NCBI RefSeq assembly: GCF_900112285.1
Contig: NZ_FOKZ01000010.1
Location: 1-64,000, forward strand
Origin: Polaromonas sp. OV174
GTDB taxonomy: Bacteria; Pseudomonadota; Gammaproteobacteria; Burkholderiales; Burkholderiaceae_C
Reading direction: 5' to 3'
DNA length: 64,000 bases
Below, piece by piece: positions 8,519 to 17,735 of the stretch. The notes under the pieces are model-generated. The model saw only the letters and a list, made by a program, of their open reading frames with translations, did no database searches and had not been told where the DNA came from. The translations under genes were made by a program, and so were the position numbers. The first letter of the stretch is position 1. The number at the start of each line of letters is the position of its first letter.

Positions 8519-11245
8519 ATGGCCAGCTTTCCCAACGCCGACAGTCGCCCCGACCCCGACCAGCTCCTGGAGCAGCTTCGCGGCGAGGAAGAGCGCGCGC
8601 GTCGCGGCAGGCTGCGCATTTATTTTGGCGCCAGTGCCGGCGTGGGGAAAACCTACGCCATGCTCAGCGCCGCCCAGCGCGAGCACAAGGCGGGCTGTGA
8701 TGTGCTGGTCGGCGTGGTTGAAACCCATGGCCGTAGCGACACGGCAGAGTTGTTGGCAGGGCTGGAGGTCGTGCCGCTGCGCGATGTGGCTTACCGGGGC
8801 CGCGTGCTCAAGGAGTTTGACCTGGACGCCGCGCTGGCGCGCAAGCCCGCGGTGCTGCTGGTGGACGAGCTGGCGCACAGCAATATCGAGGGCTCGCGCC
8901 ATGCCAAGCGCTGGCAGGACGTGCAGGAGCTGCTGGAGGCCGGCATTGACGTCTGGTCGGCGCTCAATGTGCAGCACCTGGAAAGCCTCAATGGCACGGT
9001 GGGCGCCATCACCGGCATCCGCATCCATGAAACCGTGCCCGACACCGTGCTGGACGCGGCCGACGAGATCATCCTGGTGGACGTCACGCCCGATGAGCTG
9101 ATGACGCGGCTGAAGGCCGGCAAGGTCTACCTGCCGCAGCAGGCCGAGCGGGCCGCGCAAAACTTCTTTCGCAAGGGCAACCTGATCGCCCTGCGCGAGA
9201 TCGCGCTGCGGCGCACCGCCGAGCATGTCGAGGACGACGTGCGCAGCTACCGCATCGAAAAGTCGATTGCCCCGGTCTGGAACACCGAAGGCGCGCTGCT
9301 GGCCTGCATTGGTCCGCACGAAGGCGCCGAACAGACCGTGCGGGCGGCCGCGCGCCTGGCCGGCCAGCTCAATGTGCGCTGGCATGCCGCCTATGTGGAA
9401 ACGCCGCGGCTGCAGCGCCTCAAGGCGGCCAGTCGTGACCGCGTGCTGGCCGTCATCAAGCTGGCCGAAGAGCTGGGCGCCAGCGCCGCCGTGCTGGCCG
9501 GCAGCGACGCCGCCGCCGAACTGGTGACGCAGGCGCAGCGCCTGAACTGCGCCACCTTGCTGGTCGGGCGTGCGCAACTGCCGGGCTGGCGCGGCTGGTG
9601 GCCAGCTCGCAGCATGACGCGCCGGCTGGCCACGCTGGCGCCCACGCTGGATATCGTCGAGGTCGGCCAGGCCAACAGCGCGCGGCGCCTGGCGCAAGCG
9701 GTGCAGCGCTCCTCCGATGAGGATGCGGCCACCCGCTGGCATGGCAGCCTGCCGCGCTATGCCTGGGCGGTGGTGGCCAGCATCACGGTGACGGCGCTGA
9801 CCTTGCCGTTGATCAGTTTTTTTGACCTGGCCAACATCGTCATGCTGTTTCTGCTGGGCACCGTGCTGGTGGCGGTGAAGTGGGGGCGCGGGCCGTCGGC
9901 GCTGGCGGCGTTTCTCAACGTGGCGGCGTTTGACTATTTTTTCGTGCTGCCGCGCCTGTCCTTCAATGTCAGCGACGTCCAGTATCTGGTGACTTTCGGC
10001 GTGATGCTGGTGGTGGGTTTGCTGACCGGCCAGTTGACGGCCGGCCTGCGCTTTCAGGCGCGCATTTCTTCCAGCCGTGAGCGTCGGGCGCAGTCGCTGT
10101 TCGAGCTCACCCGCGATCTTTCGGCGGCGCTCCTGAGCGCGCAGGTGGTCGAGCTGGGCCAGGCCGCCGTGCTGCGCAACTTCGACGGTCAGGCGCTGGT
10201 GCTGACGGCCGATGCGGCGGACCAGCTGACGCTGCCGGATCACGCCTTGCCCACAGATTTTGATGCCAGCGTGGCCGACTGGGCCTATCGCAACGCGCAG
10301 GCGGCGGGGCTGGCCACCGCTACCTTGTCCGCCCAGAGCTGGCATTACCTGCCGCTCAAGGCGACGATGCGGGTGCGCGGCGTGCTGGCGCTCAAGCCGG
10401 CCCAGCCGCGCTGGTTGCTGATTCCCGAGCAAGTCCAGCAACTGGACACGCTGGCCCGGCAGATCGCGATTGCGCTGGAGCGCGTGCACTACGTGGATGT
10501 GGCGCAGCAGGCGCTGGTGGAGATGGAATCGGAGAAGCTGCGCAATGTGCTGCTGGCGGCGATTTCGCACGACGTGCGCACACCATTGACCGCCTTGATC
10601 GGCCTGGCCGACGGCCTGCAGCGCAGCGCGCCGCCGCTGGCCGGCGAGCAGGCCCAGGCGGCCCAGGCCATTGGCTACCAGGCCCGCAGCTTGAGCGCCC
10701 TGGTCAACAACCTGCTGGACATGGCGCGGCTGCAGAGCGGCGCGGTCAGCCTGCGCAGCGACTGGCAGTCGGTGGAGGAAATCGTCGGCTCGGCGATTCG
10801 CCAGGCCCAGCCGGCGCTGGCCGGCCAGACCGTGAAAACCGCGCTGCCGGCCGACTTGCCGCTGGTGGAGTTCGATGCCGTGCTGATGGAGCGGGTGCTG
10901 GTGAACCTGCTGGAAAACGCCGCCAAGTACGGCCGCTCCGGCGATGCGCCGATTGAAATCACGGCCCGGGTCAGCGACAGCGCCCTGGTGCTGACGCTGC
11001 GCGACCATGGGCCGGGACTGCCGGCGGCGCTGAGCGGACGTGAGCACACGCTGTTTGACAAGTTCACGCGCGGCGAGATCGAGTCGGCCAGGCCCGGCGT
11101 GGGCCTGGGCCTGGCGATTTGCAAGGCGGTGGTCGACGCCCACCGCGGCCAGATCAGCGCCGCCAATGCCGCTGGCGGTGGTGCAGAATTCAGCATTAGC
11201 CTGCCACGGCGCCCGCCGCCGAAAAACCTTCCCGAGATCGCCTGA
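8519..11245 (+). CDS. kdpD: Osmosensitive potassium-channel sensor histidine kinase KdpD
   Basis: The 908-residue protein has the full KdpD layout. An N-terminal KdpD domain has a P-loop 'FGASAGVGKTYAML' (about 37-50). A Usp-like domain follows (about 250-370), then four closely spaced membrane helices of DUF4118 (about 410-510) and a GAF-like linker. The HisKA domain carries 'AISHDVRTPLTALIGLADGL' (His about 684), and the HATPase has N-box 'NLLENAAKYG' and G-boxes 'DHGPGLP' and 'GVGLGLAICKAVV'. It senses potassium limitation and phosphorylates KdpE. The stop lies 4 bases before the kdpE start. An 1181-codon open frame antisense to it (7976-11521) is a GC-content shadow. Confidence 0.97.
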   Translation: MASFPNADSRPDPDQLLEQLRGEEERARRGRLRIYFGASAGVGKTYAMLSAAQREHKAGCDVLVGVVETHGRSDTAELLAGLEVVPLRDVAYRGRVLKEFDLDAALARKPAVLLVDELAHSNIEGSRHAKRWQDVQELLEAGIDVWSALNVQHLESLNGTVGAITGIRIHETVPDTVLDAADEIILVDVTPDELMTRLKAGKVYLPQQAERAAQNFFRKGNLIALREIALRRTAEHVEDDVRSYRIEKSIAPVWNTEGALLACIGPHEGAEQTVRAAARLAGQLNVRWHAAYVETPRLQRLKAASRDRVLAVIKLAEELGASAAVLAGSDAAAELVTQAQRLNCATLLVGRAQLPGWRGWWPARSMTRRLATLAPTLDIVEVGQANSARRLAQAVQRSSDEDAATRWHGSLPRYAWAVVASITVTALTLPLISFFDLANIVMLFLLGTVLVAVKWGRGPSALAAFLNVAAFDYFFVLPRLSFNVSDVQYLVTFGVMLVVGLLTGQLTAGLRFQARISSSRERRAQSLFELTRDLSAALLSAQVVELGQAAVLRNFDGQALVLTADAADQLTLPDHALPTDFDASVADWAYRNAQAAGLATATLSAQSWHYLPLKATMRVRGVLALKPAQPRWLLIPEQVQQLDTLARQIAIALERVHYVDVAQQALVEMESEKLRNVLLAAISHDVRTPLTALIGLADGLQRSAPPLAGEQAQAAQAIGYQARSLSALVNNLLDMARLQSGAVSLRSDWQSVEEIVGSAIRQAQPALAGQTVKTALPADLPLVEFDAVLMERVLVNLLENAAKYGRSGDAPIEITARVSDSALVLTLRDHGPGLPAALSGREHTLFDKFTRGEIESARPGVGLGLAICKAVVDAHRGQISAANAAGGGAEFSISLPRRPPPKNLPEIA

Positions 11246-11249
11246 ACTT

Positions 11250-11954
11250 ATGTCCCATGCCTCGCCCGTCGCCGTTGTGATTGAAGACGAGCCGCAGATC
11301 CGCCGCTTTGTGCGCGCCGCGCTGGAGGCCGAAGGCTGGCAGGTGTTCGAGGCCGACACCGCGCAGCGCGGCCTCAGCGAGGCCGGCACCCGCAAGCCCG
11401 ATCTGCTGGTGCTGGATTTGGGCCTGCCCGATGGCGACGGCCTGGACCTGATACGCGATGTGCGCGGCTGGTCGGCTGTGCCCATTGTGGTGCTGTCGGC
11501 ACGCGTTGATGAGGCCGACAAGATTGCCGCGCTTGACGCCGGCGCCGACGACTACCTGAGCAAGCCCTTTGGCGTCGGCGAGCTGCTGGCCCGGGTGCGC
11601 GCCAATCTGCGCCGCCCGCGCGCCGCCTCGGCCGACGGCAACGGCGCCGAACCGCTGTTCAGCTTTGGCGAGGTGGTGGTGGACCGGCAGGCGCGGCTGG
11701 TGCGGCGCGCTGGCGCCGAGGTGCACCTGACGCCCATCGAATACCGCCTGCTCACGGTGCTGATGAGCAACGCCGGCCGGGTGCTGACGCATCGCCAGCT
11801 GCTGCGCGAAGTCTGGGGCCCGTCGCATGCCGAGCAAAGCCACTACCTGCGCATTTACATGGGGCATTTGCGGCAAAAGCTGGAGCTGGACCCGGCCCAG
11901 CCCAAACACCTGTTGACGGAAACGGCGGTCGGTTACCGCTTGCTGGTATCCTGA
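11250..11954 (+). CDS. kdpE: KdpE response regulator
   Basis: The 234-residue OmpR/PhoB-class regulator has an N-terminal receiver with acidic pair 'VIEDEPQIRR', phospho-acceptor Asp56 in 'LLVLDLGLPDGDG', conserved Thr/Ser in 'VVLSAR' and Lys in 'YLSKPFGVGEL'. A C-terminal winged helix follows ('HLTPIEYRLLTVLMSNAGRVLTHRQLLREVWG'-type region). It activates kdp expression on phosphorylation by KdpD. The start at 11250 gives normal length; the upstream open frame lies inside kdpD. The likely target is the site at 3061-3090. Confidence 0.96.
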   Translation: MSHASPVAVVIEDEPQIRRFVRAALEAEGWQVFEADTAQRGLSEAGTRKPDLLVLDLGLPDGDGLDLIRDVRGWSAVPIVVLSARVDEADKIAALDAGADDYLSKPFGVGELLARVRANLRRPRAASADGNGAEPLFSFGEVVVDRQARLVRRAGAEVHLTPIEYRLLTVLMSNAGRVLTHRQLLREVWGPSHAEQSHYLRIYMGHLRQKLELDPAQPKHLLTETAVGYRLLVS

Positions 11955-11975
11955 ACAGACATCTTCCCAGAAATT

Positions 11976-12035
11976 CAAGCGAAATAGGCCTGTAGCCCAA
12001 TTCCAACGGGCGCAGGCAGCTATAAAATAGATAGC
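11976..12035 (+). repeat. Dispersed ~60-bp repeat copy
   Basis: The copy reads AAATAGGCCTGTAGCCCAAT...GGGCGCAGGCAGCTATAAAA. It fills almost all of the gap between kdpE and the next gene and runs into that gene's ATG at 12038, so any leader of the next gene lies within it. Confidence 0.85.
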
Positions 12036-12037
12036 GT

Positions 12038-12868
12038 ATGCAAGACCCCACCAAACCCAAGACCAACCCTGCCGCCGCGGTGCGCATTCCCAAGCCGGCC
12101 GCCGGCACGCCAGCCGCCACGGTGCGCCTGAACAAACGCATGGCCGAGCTCGGCCTGTGCTCGCGCCGCGAGGCCGACGACTGGATTGCCCGTGGCTGGG
12201 TGCGCGTCAACGGCGCGCCCGCCGTGATGGGCCAGCCGGTCGCCGTCAATGCGCGCATCGAAGTGGCTCGCGAAGCCGAGCAGCAGCAACGCATGCAGGT
12301 CACCATACTGATCAACAAGCCGGTCGGCTATGTCAGCGGCCAGGCCGAGGACGGCCACGAACCCGCCGTCGTGCTGGTCCAGCCGCAAAACCGCTGGAGC
12401 GGCTGCAACAGTCGCATGCGCTGGGGTCCCGAACAGCTGCGCGGCCTGGCGCCCTGCGGTCGGCTGGACATCGACTCCATCGGCCTCCTGGTGCTGACGC
12501 AGGACGGCCGCATCGCGCGCCAGCTCATAGGCGAAGACTCGGACATGGAAAAAGAGTATCTGGTGCGCGTTAGTTACGGCGCCGAGAGCGTCAACGTGCA
12601 AGCCCTGTTCCCGCCCGAAAAACTGGCCCTGCTGTGTCACGGCCTGAGCCTGGATGACCAGGCCTTGCGGCCGGCCCAGGTCAGTTGGCAAAACCCCGAG
12701 CAGCTGCGCTTCGTGCTCAAGGAAGGCAAAAAGCGCCAGATTCGCCGCATGTGCGAGCAGGTCGGGCTGTTTGTGACCGGGCTCAAGCGCGTGCGCATTG
12801 GCCGGGTGAACCTGGGCCATTTGCCGATTGGCCAGTGGCGCTACTTGATGCCGCATGAGCAGTTTTGA
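12038..12868 (+). CDS. RNA pseudouridine synthase, RsuA/RluB/E/F family (RluF-like)
   Basis: The 276-residue protein has an N-terminal S4 RNA-binding domain ('RLNKRMAELGLCSRREADDW', about 30-90). The catalytic domain includes the signature 'GRLDIDSIGLLVLTQDG', in which the Asp is the catalytic residue, and the C-terminal 'EGKKRQIRRMCEQVGLFVTGLKRVRIG'. It isomerises a uridine in 23S rRNA (or tRNA) to pseudouridine; the exact site cannot be assigned, though overall it is nearest RluF. The start at 12038 has no clear ribosome site and is immediately preceded by a copy of the dispersed repeat. It is not in an operon with its neighbours. Confidence 0.9.
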   Translation: MQDPTKPKTNPAAAVRIPKPAAGTPAATVRLNKRMAELGLCSRREADDWIARGWVRVNGAPAVMGQPVAVNARIEVAREAEQQQRMQVTILINKPVGYVSGQAEDGHEPAVVLVQPQNRWSGCNSRMRWGPEQLRGLAPCGRLDIDSIGLLVLTQDGRIARQLIGEDSDMEKEYLVRVSYGAESVNVQALFPPEKLALLCHGLSLDDQALRPAQVSWQNPEQLRFVLKEGKKRQIRRMCEQVGLFVTGLKRVRIGRVNLGHLPIGQWRYLMPHEQF

Positions 12869-13419
12869 GCCGGCGCGCCAGCCGCCGCGGCGGCCTGGCC
12901 TGCAAAATCTCCTCGAGCACGTCGCGGGCGCTTGAATTTATGCGAAAAGTGGCTGTGGCCCTTGTTGCATGGGCGTAATAAGCTCCTGAGTTCGTATCGG
13001 AGCGACCGCCGTTGAGGCGCTGGCGTCAAGCGCTCAATGTCCACCTCATGGGACATGACCTCACCTGCGCCGGCCGGAAAGGCCAAGGCGCTCATCGCCA
13101 AGTGGCCTGCCCACGTACTCGCATGCGTCCGGCATGCGGGGCCCGGCGCAATTGGCCGCGCCCAGTGTTACCGGGCTTGCCGAAACTGTACAGGGCAATG
13201 TCTGCCACCACGCCACCTTCGCTGAACGCGCACAGCGGGAGAGTGCGCGTCAAGGCGGCGGCGTGTGAATACCCAAAACTTCAAATTACAAGAGGGTGGT
13301 GATGAGTGCAGGACCGTTTTGAAGGCTGAAAGGTCCAAAAATAAGTGGTTACATGCAAGACACTAAAAAAATGCGCAGATCTGCCGTTATCTATAAATTA
13401 GTAGAGCGGAACCTCTGTC
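12869..13419. other. 551-bp gap with one repeat copy and no supported gene
   Basis: The gap contains a diverged dispersed repeat (12943-12985) and short open frames (for example 13012-13302 on the plus strand) that lack ribosome sites or any recognisable domain. The last 100 bases are AT-richer (ATCTATAAATTAGTAG, about 13390) and probably hold the promoter of the gene at 13420. Confidence 0.6.
12943..12985 (+). repeat. Dispersed ~60-bp repeat, diverged copy
   Basis: CGAAAAGTGGCTGTGGCCCT...GGGCGTAATAAGCTCCT keeps the order of the family (AAAAxTGGCTGTxGCCC, then GCG/CGTA, then AGCT) but lacks the right-hand TATAAAA block. Confidence 0.5.
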
Positions 13420-13917
13420 ATGAAAGACCTGAAAAGCTCATTGATTTTGGCACTGCAGCCAGCGCTGTTCAGCATGCTGTCCGTCGGCTTTCTGGGCGCT
13501 TCCGGCGTGGCTGAAGCGGGTTCGGATGAGTCCAAGTTGTTGGTCACCGCAACGGTACTTAAACACGCTAGCATCAAGGTGCTGGCGCAGCCAACATCGG
13601 TAGTTGTGACTGCGACCGACATTGCCCGCGGCTATGTCGACGTCCCCGGTTTCGCACAGGTGGCGGTTCAAAGTAATACCCAAGAGGGATACATGCTGAT
13701 GTTTGAAAGCCAGGCGGACTTTGTGCGTCATACCCTAGTGAAAGGCCTGGGCAATGATGTGCAGCTGGGCTGGTCGGGCGGGGGTGTCGCGCGCAGTGCC
13801 ATTGGTCGAGGTATGAGCAAGGCCACGCTGGATCTCGGTTTCCGGTTTATTTTGTCGGAATCAGCCCGGCAGGGCGTCTATGCCTGGCCTATCCATCTTT
13901 CGGTCTCGCCTTTGTAG
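13420..13917 (+). CDS. Secreted beta-rich protein convergent to pilus operon, function unknown
   Basis: The 165-residue protein has an N-terminal signal-like segment (about residues 8-33, cleavage near 'GVAEAG'). A strand-rich body follows with 'LLVTATVLKHASIKVLAQP', 'VDVPGFAQVAVQSNTQEGYML' and C-terminal 'GVYAWPIHLSVSPL'. The ending and alternating hydrophobic pattern resemble pilin-like or SCPU-type sandwich domains, but no cysteine pair is present. It faces the Csu-type operon tail to tail across a 31-bp gap. It may be an accessory or surface subunit of that pilus (inference). I cannot name the family. Confidence 0.7.
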   Translation: MKDLKSSLILALQPALFSMLSVGFLGASGVAEAGSDESKLLVTATVLKHASIKVLAQPTSVVVTATDIARGYVDVPGFAQVAVQSNTQEGYMLMFESQADFVRHTLVKGLGNDVQLGWSGGGVARSAIGRGMSKATLDLGFRFILSESARQGVYAWPIHLSVSPL

Positions 13918-13933
13918 GCCCCGGTTTGGGGCC
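13917..13933. terminator. Hairpin between convergent genes
   Basis: GGCCCC and GGGGCC pair around GGTTT exactly in the 31-bp space between the two facing stop codons. It could serve both directions, but no T-tract follows either side. Confidence 0.45.
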
Positions 13934-13948
13934 GCCTACTGCCTATCG

Positions 13949-16438
13949 TCAGTGGTTTGGCTGGCACACCAACTCACCCAGTTCGACAAAGGTTTCATCC
14001 GACCGCGGAATGGTCAAGTCAAACAGGCATGACTTGCCTTCGGCCAGAACCTTCGCCGCATAGGTTCCGGGTTTGAGGTTCTCTATATAAAACTCACCGC
14101 CGCGTCCGGTCTGCATGGTCTGCACCTTGCCAGCGACACCGAAGCTGATTTCCTGAAATTCCACGGCCTTCGTGGTCCCGGCTTGCCGGGATTTCAGCTT
14201 CCCAGTGAACGCCTGAATTTTCGTCACGCCAAAGTCGATCACCGCACCGCTGCGCAAGGAGGGTGAAATTTTTTTCACGGTGGATGGAATCGAATACTCA
14301 ATCGGAACGCTTTCCGGCGCGATCGACACGTCGTTGTCAAAGTACGGCGACAGCGTAGGGATGAAAACCTGACCGTGCGCATCGGTCTTGCCTATCGGCT
14401 GGCCGTTGACCGATACCGCTACTCCCGGCAGCTCGGCCACCTTGACAATGGCAAAGCTCTCGGTCACCGGGCGGCCCAACGCAAGCTGGCCGTCAATATA
14501 GGCCAAGCCACCCGCCACCGAGAGTTGGTAGGAATTGCTGCCATGGCCGCTGCCCTGATCGCGGCCAAATTCGCCGCGCAGGATGGCGGACGGCGCGTTG
14601 TACTGAAACCTTGAATTCAATCGTGTGTTCGCTGCGGTGTCGCTTGTGGCGTGATCAGCCGAGATCAGATAGCCCAGACCTTCGCCAATCGGCTGATTTT
14701 TGGTCAATTGCAGTGACTCGGTGGCATTGTGCCGGTCGCCCCGGAAGCTGGCCGCCGCGGAGTAATCCCTGTCGAAGAAGAAAATAAGTCCCACATAGGC
14801 TTCGTTGCGGCTGGCGCTGTCCACCGTGCGACTCAAGCTCGCCTGCAGCGAAACCCGGCCAGATACCAGCGGAACGGAATAGCTCAGGGAGGTCATGCGG
14901 CGATCCTGCTGCGGGGAAACGCTAAAAGCCTGACCCGGGGAAAACGCTGTGGGCAGCGATGACGGGCGACTAGAAAGCCGCGAATAGCTCAGCGAAACCG
15001 AGCCACTTTGCTGCATGTAGTAACTGGCTGAGGCACTGGCCTCGTACTTTCGGTTGCTGATGCTTGGTGGGTCGCCCAACACCGCAAAGTCGCCCCAGTC
15101 GCGCCGTAACGACAGACCCATGCCCCAGCGCTTGGCCTGGTAGTTGTAGCCTAGCTGCGCCGCAGTCCCGCGCAGGTCGCTGACTTTGCTGGCGGCCAGC
15201 GCCATGCTGAGGACCCCCGCGTCGCCCAGCACCACGGTCGCCGTCGGGCCGGCGTTGTAAAAGCCTTTGGCAGCGTCAGCGCGCCAACCCAGCGTCAATG
15301 CGTCGTTCAGTCCATAGCGGTGAAACATCGAGAAGGCGCCCGGCCCGTAGCGATTGCTTTTGAGGCCGTAGTCACGCCGAATGGCACCCAGGTTGTAGCT
15401 GTATTCCTGCAAACCTTGCCGCAAGGGCTGGTCGCTGAAGTAAAAGGAATAATTGAACTGCTGGACCCGGCCAAAAGCATCGCGCAGCACGACCTGGACG
15501 TTGCGCGCACCGCCATAGGCCAGCAGATCGTTCAACTGGAATTCGCCCGGTTTGAGGGTCTCACTGCGGATGCGCTGGCCGTCCAGATAGATCTCCACGG
15601 TGCTGGGTGTGGCTACGCTGCCAGTAATGTTCTGTGATGGCGAGCGCGTGAGATAAGGGTCGAGGCCGTAGAGCTTGGATACACTGATGCCGCCAAGATT
15701 CAGACCGTTGCTGAACTCGCGCGAAGGGCTGAAAAAATCACCCGCTACGAATCGGCGCAGGTTATCGCGGTCATCGTAGGTCACGCTGCTCATCAGCCGC
15801 ACAAACTTGCGCCCACCGCTGGCGTCCGGCACCGTGTTGCCATTGGACATCAGCAGATAGTCACCCTTGCGCCAGCCAGCTTCAGCCGAAAAGTCCAGGT
15901 TGTTGCCGACGCCGGTGTAATTGTGTGAAGAGCTGATCGCGTAATTGAAAAATCCACTGTTGTTGCGCGGAATCACCCCCCGTATGCGATTTTTCCCTTG
16001 TAACTGCAGTGCCTGACTTGGCAGAAGCCCGGGATCGGCAGTGATGTTGAGCGCGAGATTCTTCTCATCGAGGATAAAACTCACACCCTTCATGGATTGA
16101 AGCGAAATATGAGGCTCGCTATCCAGCACCACGGTGGTGCCCGTCGGATCTTTGAATCCGATGTCCTTCAAGTCCTGAGCCCGTACCAAAAAGTCGAGTG
16201 TCGGCGTGCGCACTACGAAAAGATCGCCTTTGTCTTCCGTGTTCAGGCTGACACGTAGCACCATGGCCTCGGTCTGGGCGGCCCCCAAAACAGTGCCAGC
16301 GTCCTTGCCTGCCTCGGCAGACCATACCGTAAGCGGTGCAGTGCCAAGGCAGCAACACAGGGCGTGCGCAACCAGGGCTTTTTTAGGGGAAAACTGCATC
16401 GCGCGGGAGGGGCGGGTCAGGCGCACTGTCAGGGGCAC
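13949..16438 (-). CDS. Outer-membrane usher of Csu-type chaperone-usher pilus (FimD/PapC/CsuD family)
   Basis: The 829-residue usher has a signal peptide, an N-terminal periplasmic domain (about residues 45-170) and a long beta-barrel region with the plug ('FQLNDLLAYGGARNVQVVLRDAFGR', read in parts, about 300-330). C-terminal domains include 'GKVQTMQTGRGGEFYIENLKPG' and a terminal Cys pair (near 'SCLF' and 'LVCQPNH'). It threads pilin subunits through the outer membrane. Two starts are possible: GTG at 16438, overlapping the chaperone stop by 10 bases (coupling), or ATG at 16399, which gives a cleaner signal peptide (MQFSPKKALVAHALCCCLG). Length suits archaic-type ushers. Confidence 0.92.
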   Translation of the reverse strand: MPLTVRLTRPSRAMQFSPKKALVAHALCCCLGTAPLTVWSAEAGKDAGTVLGAAQTEAMVLRVSLNTEDKGDLFVVRTPTLDFLVRAQDLKDIGFKDPTGTTVVLDSEPHISLQSMKGVSFILDEKNLALNITADPGLLPSQALQLQGKNRIRGVIPRNNSGFFNYAISSSHNYTGVGNNLDFSAEAGWRKGDYLLMSNGNTVPDASGGRKFVRLMSSVTYDDRDNLRRFVAGDFFSPSREFSNGLNLGGISVSKLYGLDPYLTRSPSQNITGSVATPSTVEIYLDGQRIRSETLKPGEFQLNDLLAYGGARNVQVVLRDAFGRVQQFNYSFYFSDQPLRQGLQEYSYNLGAIRRDYGLKSNRYGPGAFSMFHRYGLNDALTLGWRADAAKGFYNAGPTATVVLGDAGVLSMALAASKVSDLRGTAAQLGYNYQAKRWGMGLSLRRDWGDFAVLGDPPSISNRKYEASASASYYMQQSGSVSLSYSRLSSRPSSLPTAFSPGQAFSVSPQQDRRMTSLSYSVPLVSGRVSLQASLSRTVDSASRNEAYVGLIFFFDRDYSAAASFRGDRHNATESLQLTKNQPIGEGLGYLISADHATSDTAANTRLNSRFQYNAPSAILRGEFGRDQGSGHGSNSYQLSVAGGLAYIDGQLALGRPVTESFAIVKVAELPGVAVSVNGQPIGKTDAHGQVFIPTLSPYFDNDVSIAPESVPIEYSIPSTVKKISPSLRSGAVIDFGVTKIQAFTGKLKSRQAGTTKAVEFQEISFGVAGKVQTMQTGRGGEFYIENLKPGTYAAKVLAEGKSCLFDLTIPRSDETFVELGELVCQPNH

Positions 16439-17187
16439 ATGACGTGGCTAACGCTCAGCTTGCGCGCGACGCTCAACTTGTCGGTCTTGAATTCCAGTGA
16501 AAGCTGGGTGATTTTGGCGCACTGGTTTGCCGGTATGGTCGTGGTGTAGGTCTTGGCGCTGCCTGTGAGCAAATAGCGGTCGGCCAGCGTCAACGCATAT
16601 ACGTCGTTGCCGCCGGCATCGGTTCCCTTGAGCTCGATACCCTGCACCACCTGATGCCGGTTGCCGGTATTTTTGGCGGCGATGGTGACGTTGCCCTTGG
16701 TCAGGCCGAAGCTTTCAATGTCCAGGCTGTCTTGCGGCTTGAGCGGCGCTATGAAAACCGGCGCACCAAAACGGATCAACACATTGATCTGCGCGCCGCT
16801 ACTCTCGAGTTTTTTGGTCGCGCCCGGCATCTCTTCTATAAACAGGCGGTAGGTTTTTTCCGTTGGCACTGCGGCCGCCTTGGCGCCCACGCGGATCAGC
16901 CCCGTCGCGCCAGGCTCCACCGACATGATTTTCGGAAAAAAGATCAGCGCATCGGTATCTGCATACTGGTCTTGGCCGGCCGCGTCTTGGGTCCACTCCT
17001 TGCCGTCGATCTGGAAGCTGAGCTTTTGCTTGTCTTCATTTTTAATGGCAATGACGCCGCTTCTTGCGCTGGCGCCGAGCTCAATGCGGATCGGATTGAC
17101 CGAAAACTCACCGGCTATTGCGGAACCGGTTCCAGACAGGGCGAAACACGCGGCGGCAAGGGAAAATGTCCTGAGATTTGGGTTCAT
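16429..17187 (-). CDS. Periplasmic pilus chaperone (CsuC/PapD-like)
   Basis: The 252-residue protein has a signal peptide (to about residue 25) and a two-domain immunoglobulin-like chaperone. The N-domain carries 'FSVNPIRIELGASARSGVIAIKNED', and the 'GLIRVGAKAAAVPTEKTYRLFIEEMPG' strand is the usual chaperone G1/subunit-binding segment, with the conserved 'YRLFIEE' pattern. It would carry secreted SCPU-type pilins to the usher by donor-strand complementation. It lies between the second pilin and the usher, with a 44-bp gap on one side and a 10-bp overlap on the other. Confidence 0.92.
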   Translation of the reverse strand: MNPNLRTFSLAAACFALSGTGSAIAGEFSVNPIRIELGASARSGVIAIKNEDKQKLSFQIDGKEWTQDAAGQDQYADTDALIFFPKIMSVEPGATGLIRVGAKAAAVPTEKTYRLFIEEMPGATKKLESSGAQINVLIRFGAPVFIAPLKPQDSLDIESFGLTKGNVTIAAKNTGNRHQVVQGIELKGTDAGGNDVYALTLADRYLLTGSAKTYTTTIPANQCAKITQLSLEFKTDKLSVARKLSVSHVMCP

Positions 17188-17231
17188 CGGTGAATTGGCG
17201 CGGCCCCCTGCAGGGCGGGGAGCATGGGGCT

Positions 17232-17666
17232 TCAGGGGGTTACTGAAATCATAACTTGATCGAAGTAGCGTCCTTCAGGCGCGTTGGCATAGTCGCTCCA
17301 AAGAATCGATCCATTGAACGTGAAAGCCACATAGTTGTCATTTCCCGGACCTGACATGGTTAGCGGAAGGCTTAGGCTGTAGGGAATCAGGTCGCCAGCG
17401 GCATTTTTCAAGTTACGGTTACCGTTTTGCCCGATATCGCCAGAGATCGTCATGGTCTGGCCCGGGGCGCAGTCTCCCACCGTGCTGGAGCCAGACATCT
17501 GCCGCAGTACATTCTCGCCGCTGGCGGGATTCAACTCCCCGAAGCTCATGTTCAGCCCGCTGGACTTAAACAAGCATTTGTTGCCGTTGGCGTAGGCAGG
17601 CAGCATGGCCCCCTGCAACCCTGCTGCCAACAACAGTCCCGCGAAAAAAAACCGGAATATTTTCAT
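17232..17666 (-). CDS. Spore-coat-U (SCPU) domain pilin subunit, minor
   Basis: The 144-residue secreted protein has a signal peptide (cleavage near 'PAYANG'), an early Cys in 'NKCLFKSSGLNMSFGELNP' and a second Cys in 'VGDCAPGQ'. It has the family ending 'GRYFDQVMISVTP', where a C-terminal strand with alternating hydrophobics precedes Pro. This is the SCPU fold of Csu-type pilins (CsuA/CsuB). It is second in a four-gene operon, between the major pilin-like gene and the chaperone, and may be a minor or adaptor subunit. The N-terminal strand needed for donor-strand exchange is short. Confidence 0.85.
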   Translation of the reverse strand: MKIFRFFFAGLLLAAGLQGAMLPAYANGNKCLFKSSGLNMSFGELNPASGENVLRQMSGSSTVGDCAPGQTMTISGDIGQNGNRNLKNAAGDLIPYSLSLPLTMSGPGNDNYVAFTFNGSILWSDYANAPEGRYFDQVMISVTP

Positions 17667-17735
17667 CGCTGGCCTGGTTCAGAACAGTACTGACGTGGTC
17701 ATGACGAGTGGATTCAATATCCCGTATGTTCCGGC

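Noticed and set aside
7976-11521. Open frame of 1181 codons on the minus strand opposite kdpD and kdpE
   Set aside because: It lies entirely opposite well-supported kdpC-kdpE genes. GC-rich codon bias leaves few stops in that frame. The protein is low in complexity (Gln, Arg, His-rich) and matches no family.
13012-13302. 96-codon plus-strand ORF in the gap after the pseudouridine synthase
   Set aside because: No ribosome site, no domain and biased composition; it overlaps nothing but also has no support.
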